Shown here: positions 8,279-17,386 of the stretch, piece after piece
Position numbering within the stretch: position 1 is the stretch's first letter
How the letters are laid out: each line of letters opens with the position of its first letter
Source of the DNA: Bacillota bacterium
GTDB lineage: Bacteria; Bacillota; Clostridia; Christensenellales; DTU072
DNA: 64,000 bases
Assembly: GCA_023394875.1 (NCBI GenBank)
Contig: JAEXAB010000003.1
Location: forward strand, 496,001-560,000
Direction of reading: 5' to 3'
Program-made: the position numbers and the translations under genes
Notes under the pieces: generated by a model
Databases searched by the model: none
What the model saw: only the letters and a program-made list of their open reading frames with translations
Told to the model about the DNA's origin: nothing

Positions 8279-8307
8279 ATATTACCATTATTTTCTAGTA
8301 TTTGCAA
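8279..8307 (-). promoter_or_regulatory. Promoter of amaP-like gene
   Basis: On the minus strand TTGCAA (8302-8307) and TAATAT (8279-8284) are 17 bases apart. The -10 box sits in an inverted repeat around GGTAATA...TATTACC. Confidence 0.5.
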
Positions 8308-8323
8308 TAATCACCATTATACT

Positions 8324-8354
8324 AAAAAAATCCGCATAAACACTATTTATGCGG
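8324..8354 (-). terminator. Intrinsic terminator of the arginine operon
   Basis: A 9-bp stem CCGCATAAA/TTTATGCGG (8332-8340 with 8346-8354) is followed on the minus strand by seven T, just past the argD stop. Confidence 0.85.
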
Positions 8355-8361
8355 AAAAATT

Positions 8362-9528
8362 TTAATTAAGAACTTCCTTTAATATATTAAGCCCTGTATC
8401 GATTTCTTCTTTGGTAATATTCAAGGGTGGTAACAGTCGTATTTTGTTCTTTGCCGTAAGGACGATAAGTCCTTTTTTTATAAGTAGTTTCGCCGTTTCT
8501 TTGGCATCCAGGTCGGTTTCTATACCTATCATAAGACCTAAACCGGTTACGCTCTTAACTTTTTTCATTGCCAACAAAGCTTTTACAATATAATCGCCCT
8601 TTTCTATAACTTGATTTAGAAAATCTTCGTCCAGTCTTTTTAGTACACAATAAGCCGCCGCCGCGCAAACGGGATTGCCGCCGAAGGTAGAACCGTGCGT
8701 CCCTGTACTTAACGTGTTTTCTGTCTTCTTAAAAAACAGCACCGCTCCTATGGGAAGCCCGGATGCCAACCCTTTGGCGGTAGTGACTATATCGGGCGAC
8801 AAGTGGTAATTCATATAAGAATAGAGTTTGCCCGTTCTGCCGTTACCGGTCTGCACTTCGTCTATTATTAGTAAAATATCCTTCTTCTTGCAAACCTCCT
8901 CAACCTTATGTAAATATTCTTCGGTAAGGTTAATTACTCCGCTCTCCCCTTGGATAATTTCCAGCATAACGGCACAGGTTTTTTTATTGACGTTAGCATA
9001 AAAATCTTCTATATCGTTAGCAACTACGTAAACAAACCCTTCGGAAAAGGGTTGAAAATATTTGTGCATATCCTCTTGTCCTGTTGCGCTAAGCGTTGCC
9101 ATTGTTCTGCCGTGAAAGCTGTTTTTCAAGGTTATTATTTCGTAGCGGTTTTCTCCGTACTTATCAAAACTGTATTTTCTGGCGCACTTTATTGCCCCCT
9201 CATTGGCTTCGGCGCCCGAATTGGAGAAAAACACCTTCTTACAGCCCGTCTTTTTGCAAAGCAAAGTAGCCAGTTTCACTTGCGGCTCATTGTAATATAA
9301 GTTGCAGGTATGTTGAATCATTTTTATTTGACTTATAACAGCTTTCTTCCAAATTAGGTCGTTTGCTCCAAAACTGTTTACCCCGATACCGCTACCGAAA
9401 TCAATATAAGCCTTGTTGTCGTAATCATATAGGGTGGCACCTTTTCCTTTAACAATAGCGACGTCGAATTTGGCGTAGTTATTCAATATGTATTTATTAT
9501 CGTTCTTTTTCAATTTTTCAAAGTTCAT
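8362..9528 (-). CDS. argD: Acetylornithine aminotransferase
   Basis: 388 residues, a class III PLP aminotransferase. Family stretches are GSGIGVNSFG, FSNSGAEANEGAIKCARKYS, LIIDEVQTGNGRTG and the PLP-lysine motif TTAKGLASGLP. ArgD converts N-acetylglutamate semialdehyde to N-acetylornithine with glutamate as amino donor. It is the last gene of argC-J-B-D and overlaps argB by 11 bases. Confidence 0.93.
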   Translation of the reverse strand: MNFEKLKKNDNKYILNNYAKFDVAIVKGKGATLYDYDNKAYIDFGSGIGVNSFGANDLIWKKAVISQIKMIQHTCNLYYNEPQVKLATLLCKKTGCKKVFFSNSGAEANEGAIKCARKYSFDKYGENRYEIITLKNSFHGRTMATLSATGQEDMHKYFQPFSEGFVYVVANDIEDFYANVNKKTCAVMLEIIQGESGVINLTEEYLHKVEEVCKKKDILLIIDEVQTGNGRTGKLYSYMNYHLSPDIVTTAKGLASGLPIGAVLFFKKTENTLSTGTHGSTFGGNPVCAAAAYCVLKRLDEDFLNQVIEKGDYIVKALLAMKKVKSVTGLGLMIGIETDLDAKETAKLLIKKGLIVLTAKNKIRLLPPLNITKEEIDTGLNILKEVLN

Positions 9529-10387
9529 AGCCGTCTCCTTTTACAAACATTGTGCCTATACCTTCATCGGTCAGCACTTCAATTAATATAGAATGGGGTA
9601 CGGTTCCGTCAAGGATAAAAACTTTTTTTACCCCTCTCCTTATCGCTTCTCCGCAACAGTCAACTTTGGGTATCATACCCCCCGAAATTATCCCCTCTTT
9701 GATATACATCGGTATATCGCTCACGTATACTTTTTCTATCAAAGTTTCCGCATTATTTTTGTCGGCAAGCAAACCCTTTATATCGGTCATAAGTATCAAG
9801 CTTTCGGCTTGCAAAGCCCCCGCAATACTGGCAGCAGCCGTGTCGGCGTTTACGTTATAAACCTTGTTGTCCTTGCCGTAACCTACCGTTGATATAACAG
9901 GGATATATCCGGCGTTAATTGAATCAAGTATTATTTCGGTATTTATCTTTTCTATTTTGCCGACGTAGCCAAGTTCCTTACTCTGCATGGATACTTCTAT
10001 CATACCGCCGTCAAGTCCGCTTAAACCTATAGCCTTACCGCCGTTTTTGGCAAACAGACTGACTAACGATTTATTGACTTTACCTGCAAGCACCATTTGC
10101 ACAATTTCCGCAGTTTCTTCGTCGGTGTAGCGTAAGCCGTTAATAAACTTACTTTCCTTGCCCATTTTATTTAACGTTTCGTTAATCTCAGGCCCCCCAC
10201 CGTGAACTAGCACTACTTTTATGCCTATGCATTTTAGCAAAATCAAATCTCTTATTACAGCGTTTTTTAACTCCTCATTAACCATAGCGTTGCCGCCGTA
10301 TTTAATCACAAGGATTTTTCCGCTGTATTTTTGTATATAATGCAAAGCCTCGGTAAGTATGCTTGCCCTTGTCTGAACGTCTGCCAT
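9518..10387 (-). CDS. argB: Acetylglutamate kinase
   Basis: 289 residues of the amino acid kinase fold: VIKYGGNAM near the N-terminus, VLVHGGGPEIN, GLSGLDGGMIEV and NVNADTAAASIAGAL. ArgB phosphorylates N-acetylglutamate, the second step of arginine synthesis and often the arginine-inhibited one. It lies 9 bases after argJ and overlaps argD. Confidence 0.95.
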   Translation of the reverse strand: MADVQTRASILTEALHYIQKYSGKILVIKYGGNAMVNEELKNAVIRDLILLKCIGIKVVLVHGGGPEINETLNKMGKESKFINGLRYTDEETAEIVQMVLAGKVNKSLVSLFAKNGGKAIGLSGLDGGMIEVSMQSKELGYVGKIEKINTEIILDSINAGYIPVISTVGYGKDNKVYNVNADTAAASIAGALQAESLILMTDIKGLLADKNNAETLIEKVYVSDIPMYIKEGIISGGMIPKVDCCGEAIRRGVKKVFILDGTVPHSILIEVLTDEGIGTMFVKGDGYEL

Positions 10388-10396
10388 AATAACCCC

Positions 10397-11605
10397 TTAT
10401 GTTCTGTAATCGCCGTTTATTTTTACGTAATCGTACGTAAGGTCACAGCCCCATGCCGTTGCAAAAGAATCTCCGCTCTTACCGTCTATAAGAATGGTAA
10501 TTTCCTTTTGCAAGAGAATTTCTTTTGCCTTAGCCTCGTCAAAATCCAATCCCGCGCCGTCTTTGCATACTTCGATTATTCCTTTTTCGGACATAAAACT
10601 GACGTCGATTTTGTTAATATCAACGTCGGCTCCGCTATAACCTATGGCGCAAAGCGCCCTGCCCCAATTTGCGTCGGCGCCGAACATAGCCGCCTTAAAA
10701 AGTGATGAGGTAATGACCGATTTTGCGACCTTTCTTGCCGAATCTTTATCGGCAAAATTATTTGCCTTGCATTCTAGTAGTTTAGTCGCGCCCTCTCCGT
10801 CTTTTGCTATCTCTCTGCAAAGGTAGGTAGTAACTTTATTGAGATTTTTTTTGAAAGTAAAATAATCTTCACCTTCACAAGCGATAAGCTTGTTATTAGC
10901 CATTCCGTTAGCCAGTACGCTTACCATATCGTTTGTACTGGTGTCACCGTCAACGCTGACCATATTAAAACTATCCAAAATATCCTCGCTGAGAGCCTTA
11001 GATATCATCTCCGAAGTTATGGCGCAGTCTGTGGTAACAAAAACAAGCATAGTAGCCATATTTGGATGAATCATTCCGCTACCCTTGGCTATTCCTCCGA
11101 TTTTGCATTCCTTATCCCCGATAAAAAAACTGAAAGCAACTTCCTTTTTCGTCGTGTCGGTGGTCATAATGGCAAGGTTAGCGTCTTCGCTTTTTTTGCC
11201 TAGTGCTTTTACTAATATATCCATACTGTTTTTAATAGGGTCAATGGACAATTTCTGTCCGATAACGCCCGTTGACGCCACTATTACGTCGCTTGACGGT
11301 ATTTTAGTAGCTTTTTCCACCAGTTCACACATTTGTTCGGCTATTTCTATGCCATTACTATTGCAGGTGTTTGCGTTGCCGCTATTGCAAATAATAGCCT
11401 GTGCAATACCGTTTGCCACGTTCTTTTTTGTGACAGCAATGGGCGCGCCCTTGACTAGGTTTTTGGTATAAACACAAGCCGCGCTAGCAGGAACTTCGCT
11501 CACTATCAAAGCAAGATCCTTTTTATTTTTGTTCTTCCTGATTCCGCAATGCACACCGCTTGCCAAAAAGCCTTTCGCCGCGCAAACTCCACCCTCTACT
11601 TTCAT
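10397..11605 (-). CDS. argJ: Bifunctional ornithine acetyltransferase / N-acetylglutamate synthase
   Basis: 402 residues. The self-cleavage and nucleophile site is KGSGMIHPNMATML, with Thr185 expected to become the N-terminus of the beta chain after autoproteolysis. ArgJ moves the acetyl group from acetylornithine to glutamate, making the cyclic arginine route. Whether it also uses acetyl-CoA cannot be told from sequence. It has an AGGAGG site and a 9-base gap to argC. Confidence 0.95.
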   Translation of the reverse strand: MKVEGGVCAAKGFLASGVHCGIRKNKNKKDLALIVSEVPASAACVYTKNLVKGAPIAVTKKNVANGIAQAIICNSGNANTCNSNGIEIAEQMCELVEKATKIPSSDVIVASTGVIGQKLSIDPIKNSMDILVKALGKKSEDANLAIMTTDTTKKEVAFSFFIGDKECKIGGIAKGSGMIHPNMATMLVFVTTDCAITSEMISKALSEDILDSFNMVSVDGDTSTNDMVSVLANGMANNKLIACEGEDYFTFKKNLNKVTTYLCREIAKDGEGATKLLECKANNFADKDSARKVAKSVITSSLFKAAMFGADANWGRALCAIGYSGADVDINKIDVSFMSEKGIIEVCKDGAGLDFDEAKAKEILLQKEITILIDGKSGDSFATAWGCDLTYDYVKINGDYRT

Positions 11606-11614
11606 TATTTCCTC

Positions 11615-12538
11615 CTAAATTATTAGTGATAAACTTTCTTCAATTCCTAAAGCAATATTCATACATTGGACTGCCGCCCCCGATGCTCCTTTACCCAAAT
11701 TGTCAAACACCGCGGCAAGCAGTATTCTTTCCTCATTTCCACTAATGGCTATAAACATACTGTCTTTACCCTCAAGCATATTGGCAGGCAGTCTGTTTTT
11801 ATCGTATTTTTCCACAGAAATAATCTTCTTTCCCTTATAAAAATCGGCATAATATTGATACAAACTATCAACGTTGGATTTTTTTGCCATAAGGTCGGTA
11901 TATAGGGGTACGCTTACTAGCATTCCGCTGTAATAATCCCCCAAAGTCGGATTAAAAATCGGCGTCCTTGTAAGATTGCAGACGTATTTCATTTCGGGTT
12001 GGTGCTTATGGTTTTGCCCCAAAGCGTATTGAACTGCGCTACAGAAACCTTTATCCCTATTGGGATTATTATATTCGGCAATCAAGGACTTTCCGCCCCC
12101 GCTGTAACCTGTTTCACTGTGACAAACAAAAGGATAATCGGGATTTATCAATCCCCCTTTTATAAGAGGATAAACCAAAGAAACAAACCCGCTTGCATGA
12201 CATCCGGGCACCGCAATTTTCTTTGAACTTTTTATTTTTTCATAACCTATAATTTCGGGAAAGCCATAAACCCAATCAGGGTTTGTCCTGTGAGCGGTGG
12301 ACGCGTCAATAATAATTGTATCGGGGTTTTCCAACAAACTTACCGATTCTTTTGCCGCATCGTCAGGAAGACACAAAAAAGTAACGTCCGATTCGTTAAT
12401 TAGTTTCTTTCGGAAATCAACATCCTTTCTTTTATCTTCGGGAATCTCCAGCAAAATAAGGTCTTCACGCATTTTTATACGCAGAAAAATTTTCAGTCCC
12501 GTCGTACCCTCTTTGCCGTCGATAAAAACTTTCTTCAT
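11615..12538 (-). CDS. argC: N-acetyl-gamma-glutamyl-phosphate reductase, short type 2 form
   Basis: 307 residues, matching the shorter class of ArgC: MKKVFIDGKEGTTGLKIFLR, FLCLPDDAAKESV, IIDASTAHRTNPDWVYG and the active-site cysteine in KKIAVPGCHASGF. It reduces N-acetylglutamyl phosphate to the semialdehyde using NADPH. It is the first gene of the arginine operon and has the operon promoter just upstream. Confidence 0.93.
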   Translation of the reverse strand: MKKVFIDGKEGTTGLKIFLRIKMREDLILLEIPEDKRKDVDFRKKLINESDVTFLCLPDDAAKESVSLLENPDTIIIDASTAHRTNPDWVYGFPEIIGYEKIKSSKKIAVPGCHASGFVSLVYPLIKGGLINPDYPFVCHSETGYSGGGKSLIAEYNNPNRDKGFCSAVQYALGQNHKHQPEMKYVCNLTRTPIFNPTLGDYYSGMLVSVPLYTDLMAKKSNVDSLYQYYADFYKGKKIISVEKYDKNRLPANMLEGKDSMFIAISGNEERILLAAVFDNLGKGASGAAVQCMNIALGIEESLSLII

Positions 12539-12567
12539 AACTTCCCTTCTTTTGACTATTTATGCTG

Positions 12568-12596
12568 ATTTTACCTTATCAAAAAACCAATGTCAA
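12568..12596 (-). promoter_or_regulatory. Promoter of argCJBD operon
   Basis: On the minus strand TTGACA (12591-12596), a 17-base spacer and TAAAAT (12568-12573) lie 30 bases before argC. Confidence 0.75.
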
Positions 12597-12653
12597 ACAA
12601 TATTCGCATATTTTTTCGATATTTATTATATTTTATTGCATATTTAATGTATT

Positions 12654-12671
12654 ATTGCATAATTATTCATT
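12654..12671 (-). promoter_or_regulatory. Putative ARG box (ArgR/AhrC site)
   Basis: ATTGCATAATTATTCATT differs at one core position from the TGAAT-WWWW-ATTCA pattern of ArgR operators. It lies about 60 bases upstream of the argC -35 box, so repression would need a second site or looping. The surrounding DNA is very AT-rich, so chance resemblance is possible. Confidence 0.4.
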
Positions 12672-12700
12672 TTATTTGAATAATTTTATAATATTTATGC

Positions 12701-12728
12701 AAAAAAAGAGCGGCTCATCATGAGCCGC
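12701..12728 (-). terminator. Intrinsic terminator of the SulP gene
   Basis: GCGGCTCA-TCA-TGAGCCGC (12710-12728) followed on the minus strand by TCTTTTTTT, just downstream of the transporter stop. Confidence 0.9.
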
Positions 12729-12756
12729 ATAAATTATTATAAAGTTTTCTACAAAA

Positions 12757-14394
12757 TTAGTTGAAAACCCTTTCTTCTTTAAGCAAAATTTTGTCTACCG
12801 AAGAATAGAAATTGTTTTCTCCCACAAGGGCAACAAGTCCCGATCTTTTTAACACCTTCAAGACGTTGTTTCTTGCGCCGCTAAAATAAACTTTCTTGTC
12901 GTTTTGCATAAGTTCTCCTATATGCTCCATAAATACTTGAGCTGCCGAAACGTCCATATAGTTTGTGCCTCTTAGTACTATAATGAATTTTTCATAACTG
13001 TTTATTTCTTTGAACTTCTTTATTACGGCATCGGCGTTGGCAAAGAACATTGCGCCTGTAATATAAATAACGGCGGTATTTTCATTGTCTTTTTCCACGT
13101 CCTCGTGTTTGCCAAGTAGTTTTTTATTATCTACTTTGGACACTTCCACTTCTATTTGCGTTAGTTTAACCGCCATAAGGATAAGGGCAAAAACCACGCC
13201 GATTATTATAGCTATAGTTAGGTCGAACACAACGGTTGCTATCATGGTAATAAGGTATTTTGCCATGGCGTCCCCGATTTTGTTCTTGAAAATGTACTTA
13301 ATACTGTGCCACTCATTCATTCTCCAAGCCGTCATAATCAAAACGCCCGCCAATGCCGCCAAAGGTAATTTTGCCATAATCGGAGATAATAAGAACATGC
13401 AAAGCACCAAAAACAGCGCTTGAAAAACACCGGTTAATCTGGTCTGACCGCCGCTTTTTATAGCAACGCTCGACCTTGCAATCGCCGCCGTGGACGGAAC
13501 GCCGCCGAAAAACGGCATAATAATGTTACTAATACCCTGACCGATAAGCTCCTGATTGGGGTCAAAATTTTCTTTCTTCATGTTGGCAGCGCAAGTGCCG
13601 CAAAGTAAGCTCTCTATCATACCTAATGCGGCAATAGATAAAGCAGGAGAAATAAGTTTACCAAGGGAAGAAAACTCAAGTTGAGTAAAATCAATTCTTA
13701 TTGGATGTAACAACGTGCGGGGTATTTCTCCAACGGTAGCTACGTTCATCTTAAAACCTATAGCAACAACTGCAGATATTATTATTCCGATAAGGCTTCC
13801 CGGTACTCTGGCGTTCCACTTCTTAGGATAAAAAGCCATAAAGAGAATAACTATCATAGCGCAGATTATAGCCTGCCAATTGGGATGGAAACCAAGTCTT
13901 CCGTACGATATAATTTTTTCTATCGCCGTTGTTCCTTCGCTATGCGTTCCGAAAAAATTGTCTAACTGTCCAAGAGCTATTATTATTGCTATACCCGAAG
14001 TAAAACCTGTTACAACAGGGCGGGGAATAAATTGAATAAGCTTACCTAATTTAAACATACCTGCCATAAGGGTAATAACGCCCGCAATAATACAGACGAA
14101 GAATACTCCTTGCATGCCGAATTTTACAACTAACGGCACAAGAATAACCGCCATGGCACCCGTAGGACCTGATATTTGGTTACTTGCTCCGCTAAGTAGA
14201 GAAGTAACTACGCCCGCAATAATAGCGGTAATAAGTCCCGCCGCCGCGTCTGCTCCGCTAGCCACACCGAATGCTAATGCCAACGGCAAAGCAACCGCCG
14301 CCACCGTCAACCCTGCTAATAAATCTTTTGTTAATTTCCCAAAATTATAGCCCGAAAACTCGAGCTTTACCATTTGACCATATCTTTTGAACAT
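12757..14394 (-). CDS. SulP family anion transporter with STAS domain
   Basis: About 545 residues. It has a polytopic membrane domain with SulP/SLC26 motifs (LLAGLTVAAVALPLALAFGVASGADAAAG region, QISGPTGAMAVI, PFFGGVPSTAAIARSSVAIKSG) and a C-terminal STAS domain from about residue 440 (VIYITGAMFFANAD, LRGTNYMDVSAAQVFMEHI). Such proteins move sulfate, bicarbonate or other anions; the ion cannot be told. The frame is open 150 bases further upstream, but MFKRYGQMVKLEF has the AAGGAGAAAG site and begins the family homology. Confidence 0.9.
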   Translation of the reverse strand: MFKRYGQMVKLEFSGYNFGKLTKDLLAGLTVAAVALPLALAFGVASGADAAAGLITAIIAGVVTSLLSGASNQISGPTGAMAVILVPLVVKFGMQGVFFVCIIAGVITLMAGMFKLGKLIQFIPRPVVTGFTSGIAIIIALGQLDNFFGTHSEGTTAIEKIISYGRLGFHPNWQAIICAMIVILFMAFYPKKWNARVPGSLIGIIISAVVAIGFKMNVATVGEIPRTLLHPIRIDFTQLEFSSLGKLISPALSIAALGMIESLLCGTCAANMKKENFDPNQELIGQGISNIIMPFFGGVPSTAAIARSSVAIKSGGQTRLTGVFQALFLVLCMFLLSPIMAKLPLAALAGVLIMTAWRMNEWHSIKYIFKNKIGDAMAKYLITMIATVVFDLTIAIIIGVVFALILMAVKLTQIEVEVSKVDNKKLLGKHEDVEKDNENTAVIYITGAMFFANADAVIKKFKEINSYEKFIIVLRGTNYMDVSAAQVFMEHIGELMQNDKKVYFSGARNNVLKVLKRSGLVALVGENNFYSSVDKILLKEERVFN

Positions 14395-14524
14395 AAAAAT
14401 CTTTCTCCTTGATATACGCCAACAATTATACTCGCGCCAAACAAAATTAGCAAACAAAACAATGCAGATATCGTAGGATAACAGGCACTTTTTTACAATT
14501 TTTCTACAAAAACTTATTTCTGCG

Positions 14525-14559
14525 CAAAAAAATAGCGGGAGCAAGTTTTTTGCTCCCGC
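14525..14559 (-). terminator. Intrinsic terminator of the AraC-type gene
   Basis: A 10-bp stem GCGGGAGCAA/TTGCTCCCGC (14535-14544 with 14550-14559) is followed on the minus strand by TATTTTTTT. Confidence 0.9.
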
Positions 14560-14580
14560 TCCCGCTTATAAAAAATAATG

Positions 14581-15456
14581 TTATTTTTTATCCACCGACA
14601 CCCATATTTCGCAGGAGTAATCGGGGTTGTCAACCTCCGCCGACGGATAAACTTCAAACTCCACACCGTAATTGGGTTGATATTCACTCGACGGGAAAAA
14701 CTCCTCGCAAATCTGCTTATAGGTTTTTATAAAGGCTTCTGGCATCTTGCCTTTACACTTAAATATTGCGTACGTATAGGCGGGTATTTCCACCACGCTC
14801 AGTTCCTTTTCGGCTACAGGCATACCGTTATAAGGCGCGCCGATTCCGTAAGGGAATTGATAGTTCTTAAAGTCGCTCATAAAGCTAATACCCACAATGC
14901 CTTTTCCGAAAATATTTTCTTTAGGCATATACTTACAAATTTTTTCAATTGTGCCGTCGGTTACACAAGCTTTCCAGAACTCCGATATTTTCTGTGTAGG
15001 TGCTTTTTCCTTATTCTCTACCCTAATACGCTTGCAAATAATGCTGAACTTTTCTTTATTTTCAATTCTAAATTCCATTGTACTACCTCCGTTTAACGTT
15101 AATTTTACGGAAATACGAGAAAATGCCTTGATATTGGAGCCGTTTTTTACCTCTCTAGGCGTTACGCCGTGAAAGCGGGCAAACGCTCTGGAAAAACTTT
15201 CGGGCGTGTCGTAGCCGTATTTGAAAGCAACATCGATTACCTTAACTTTGCCGCTTAGAAGTTCTTCCCCCGCCTTAGTAAGCCGCCTCATACGGATATA
15301 ATCTCCAAGGGTATAGCCGCAAAGAAAACCGAATACTCTCTGAAAATGAAAGCTGGAGGAAACCGCGCGCTTTGCCACCTCTTCGAAATCAATTTCTGAG
15401 CATAAGTTTTCTTCAACATAATCTATAGCCCGTTGCAGCCCCGTTATCCAATCCAC
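14581..15456 (-). CDS. AraC family regulator with GyrI-like effector-binding domain
   Basis: 291 residues. The first 100 hold two helix-turn-helix motifs of AraC type (SEIDFEEVAKRAVSSSFHFQRVF and VIDVAFKYGYDTPESFSRAFARFHGVTP). Residues about 130-290 form a GyrI-like domain (MEFRIENKEKFSIICKR, FWVSVDKK-type ending), known to bind drugs or other small hydrophobic compounds. The start is GTG with an AAGGAGAAAA site. No obvious target gene is adjacent. Confidence 0.88.
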   Translation of the reverse strand: MDWITGLQRAIDYVEENLCSEIDFEEVAKRAVSSSFHFQRVFGFLCGYTLGDYIRMRRLTKAGEELLSGKVKVIDVAFKYGYDTPESFSRAFARFHGVTPREVKNGSNIKAFSRISVKLTLNGGSTMEFRIENKEKFSIICKRIRVENKEKAPTQKISEFWKACVTDGTIEKICKYMPKENIFGKGIVGISFMSDFKNYQFPYGIGAPYNGMPVAEKELSVVEIPAYTYAIFKCKGKMPEAFIKTYKQICEEFFPSSEYQPNYGVEFEVYPSAEVDNPDYSCEIWVSVDKK

Positions 15457-15543
15457 TTTTTCTCCTTTCCTCTATCCCCATTATAGCGGAAACAATTTTT
15501 TTATTCTTGACTTTTTGTGCGAAGTTATGTCACATATTTCTAA

Positions 15544-15576
15544 ACAAAAATCCCTTGCCATTAGACAAGGGTTTTT
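15544..15576 (-). terminator. Terminator of the polysaccharide operon
   Basis: CCCTTG-CCATTAGA-CAAGGG (15552-15571), flanked by A-runs and T-runs, stands 6 bases after the tagD stop. It can work on either strand. Confidence 0.7.
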
Positions 15577-15581
15577 CAAAT

Positions 15582-15971
15582 CTATTTTTTCTCTAAATCT
15601 TTTTTTATTGCTGTTGTGGATATTTCAGGCGTTCTTGGCAAATAAACCACTTCACAAATATCTCTTAAAAAATCAAACTGTCCCCGCCAGTCGTCGCCCA
15701 TCACGAATACGTCCACCCGAAATTCGGTAACGTCGCTTCTTTTTTGCTCCCAGTTATTCTCTTCGATAACCAAGTCGACGCATCTTAACGCTTCCAACAT
15801 TCTTTTACGTTCGGCAAAAGTAAAATAACTTTTCTTGCCCTTTAAGGCATTGAATTCATCGGTGGAAAGTCCGACGATAAGATAATCCCCCAAAGCCTTT
15901 GCTCTCTGAAGCAAATTTATGTGTCCGTAATGTAACAAATCAAACGTACCGTACGTTAATATTTTTTTCAT
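15582..15971 (-). CDS. tagD: Glycerol-3-phosphate cytidylyltransferase
   Basis: 129 residues. The nucleotidyltransferase motif HxGH appears as LLHYGHINLLQRA, and RTPEISTT matches the second signature of TagD. It makes CDP-glycerol from CTP and glycerol 3-phosphate, the donor for teichoic-acid-like polymers or glycerol-phosphate decorations. With LicD in the same operon, it suggests the polysaccharide carries glycerol phosphate. It is the last gene and overlaps the flippase by 4 bases. Confidence 0.93.
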   Translation of the reverse strand: MKKILTYGTFDLLHYGHINLLQRAKALGDYLIVGLSTDEFNALKGKKSYFTFAERKRMLEALRCVDLVIEENNWEQKRSDVTEFRVDVFVMGDDWRGQFDFLRDICEVVYLPRTPEISTTAIKKDLEKK

Positions 15972-17386
15972 ATTTTTTCCTTATTATCCTTTTTTATGAA
16001 TTTTTTTATGAGTGTGTTTAATATTGTGCATATATATCTAATATTCATTATTAATAGAATAGCCAGACAAACCGCATTGATTATCAGCGCAATATTAAAG
16101 TTTAGATATAACCAAGCAACGGCTTGAACCAATATTATAAGAAACTCCAAAATCATAATGAATGGATTATATCTTATATTGATATATTTCTTCGTGTCGA
16201 TCATTCTGATTATGGTGATAACAAGATATCCGATTACCGATGCATATGCCGCTCCCGTTATTCCAATAAATTTTACCAGAATAAAAGTAAACAGTAAAGT
16301 AATAACACCACCAATAAGCGTAGACACCATACCCATTTTATTTCTTTTTATTACCTGATAAACCGTACCGAAAAAGAAACCGACACTCCCAAGATATGAG
16401 GCAATTATTAGCAGACCGGAATTATACCAACCCTCATAAAATTCATTTTTCAAAAAGAACTTGCTAAGATAAGGATTTAATAAAAGAACCACTGAGGCTA
16501 CGATAATCATTCCTGTATTATAAAACTTCAAAACTTTGGATTGATATTCTTCGTTGTCTTTGCTCTGATATTCTTTTACGGCGGAAATCTGCCAAGCTTG
16601 CTGGAAAATAGTCGACGCTACGTTTATTAGAGAAGGCAATTTTGTTGCAACGGCATAAATACCTGCCAGACTTGCCCCACATAATCCCAAAATTATATAA
16701 CGGTTTGAAATATTTACAAGAAACCAGCTGATACTGTTCGGTATGAGATAAATACTATAGCGCAACATTTCTTTTAACAAATCTTTGCTATATCGGAAGG
16801 TCAAATATTTCCATAATCTAGCCAGCAGGAATAATAATACTGCCGTAAATAGATATGCCAAACCGTAAGCAAGTATATATCCGGTCAAACCTAAAGGAAT
16901 TACTTTCAGGAATATAAAAGAAAACAAAACTAAAAGGGATGCAGTCGCTACTCCGCCTATGACGAAGATAATAATTTTATTGATTCCTCTTATAAAATTG
17001 GAAAACAGACTGCTCAAAGAGAAGCCCATAAAAAAGACGGCGTAAGCAATTATAAGATCTGCTTTGAACTTAAAAACAAGCAATATGGGAAGCAGCGCTA
17101 TCATTATTATATTGGAAATTGCCACTATTCGTAATCCCATGCTCAATATCAATTCTTTGTCAATGGAATCATCCATGGTAAATCTGAACACTGCCTCTAT
17201 GATACATATCGATAATAATGGGAAAAGCAAATCGATAGATGAATATAGTATATCTGCCAGGCCGTACTCATCCGTTAACAGATAAGTAGTAAAAATAGGC
17301 AGCAAAAAAAACATCATCGCTTTTGATGCGAAACTGCCTATAGCCATTATAATCGTATTGTTTGCTAAAGTTTTATATTTACCCAT
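15968..17386 (-). CDS. Polysaccharide flippase (Wzx/MATE-like)
   Basis: 472 residues with 12 to 14 predicted membrane segments, starting MGKYKTLANNTIIMAIGSFASKAMMFFLLPIFTTYL (quoted in part: SFASKAMMFFLLPIF), typical of oligosaccharide flippases. It would move lipid-linked repeat units across the membrane. It overlaps LicD by 8 bases and tagD by 4, fixing it in the operon. Confidence 0.88.
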   Translation of the reverse strand: MGKYKTLANNTIIMAIGSFASKAMMFFLLPIFTTYLLTDEYGLADILYSSIDLLFPLLSICIIEAVFRFTMDDSIDKELILSMGLRIVAISNIIMIALLPILLVFKFKADLIIAYAVFFMGFSLSSLFSNFIRGINKIIIFVIGGVATASLLVLFSFIFLKVIPLGLTGYILAYGLAYLFTAVLLFLLARLWKYLTFRYSKDLLKEMLRYSIYLIPNSISWFLVNISNRYIILGLCGASLAGIYAVATKLPSLINVASTIFQQAWQISAVKEYQSKDNEEYQSKVLKFYNTGMIIVASVVLLLNPYLSKFFLKNEFYEGWYNSGLLIIASYLGSVGFFFGTVYQVIKRNKMGMVSTLIGGVITLLFTFILVKFIGITGAAYASVIGYLVITIIRMIDTKKYINIRYNPFIMILEFLIILVQAVAWLYLNFNIALIINAVCLAILLIMNIRYICTILNTLIKKFIKKDNKEKI

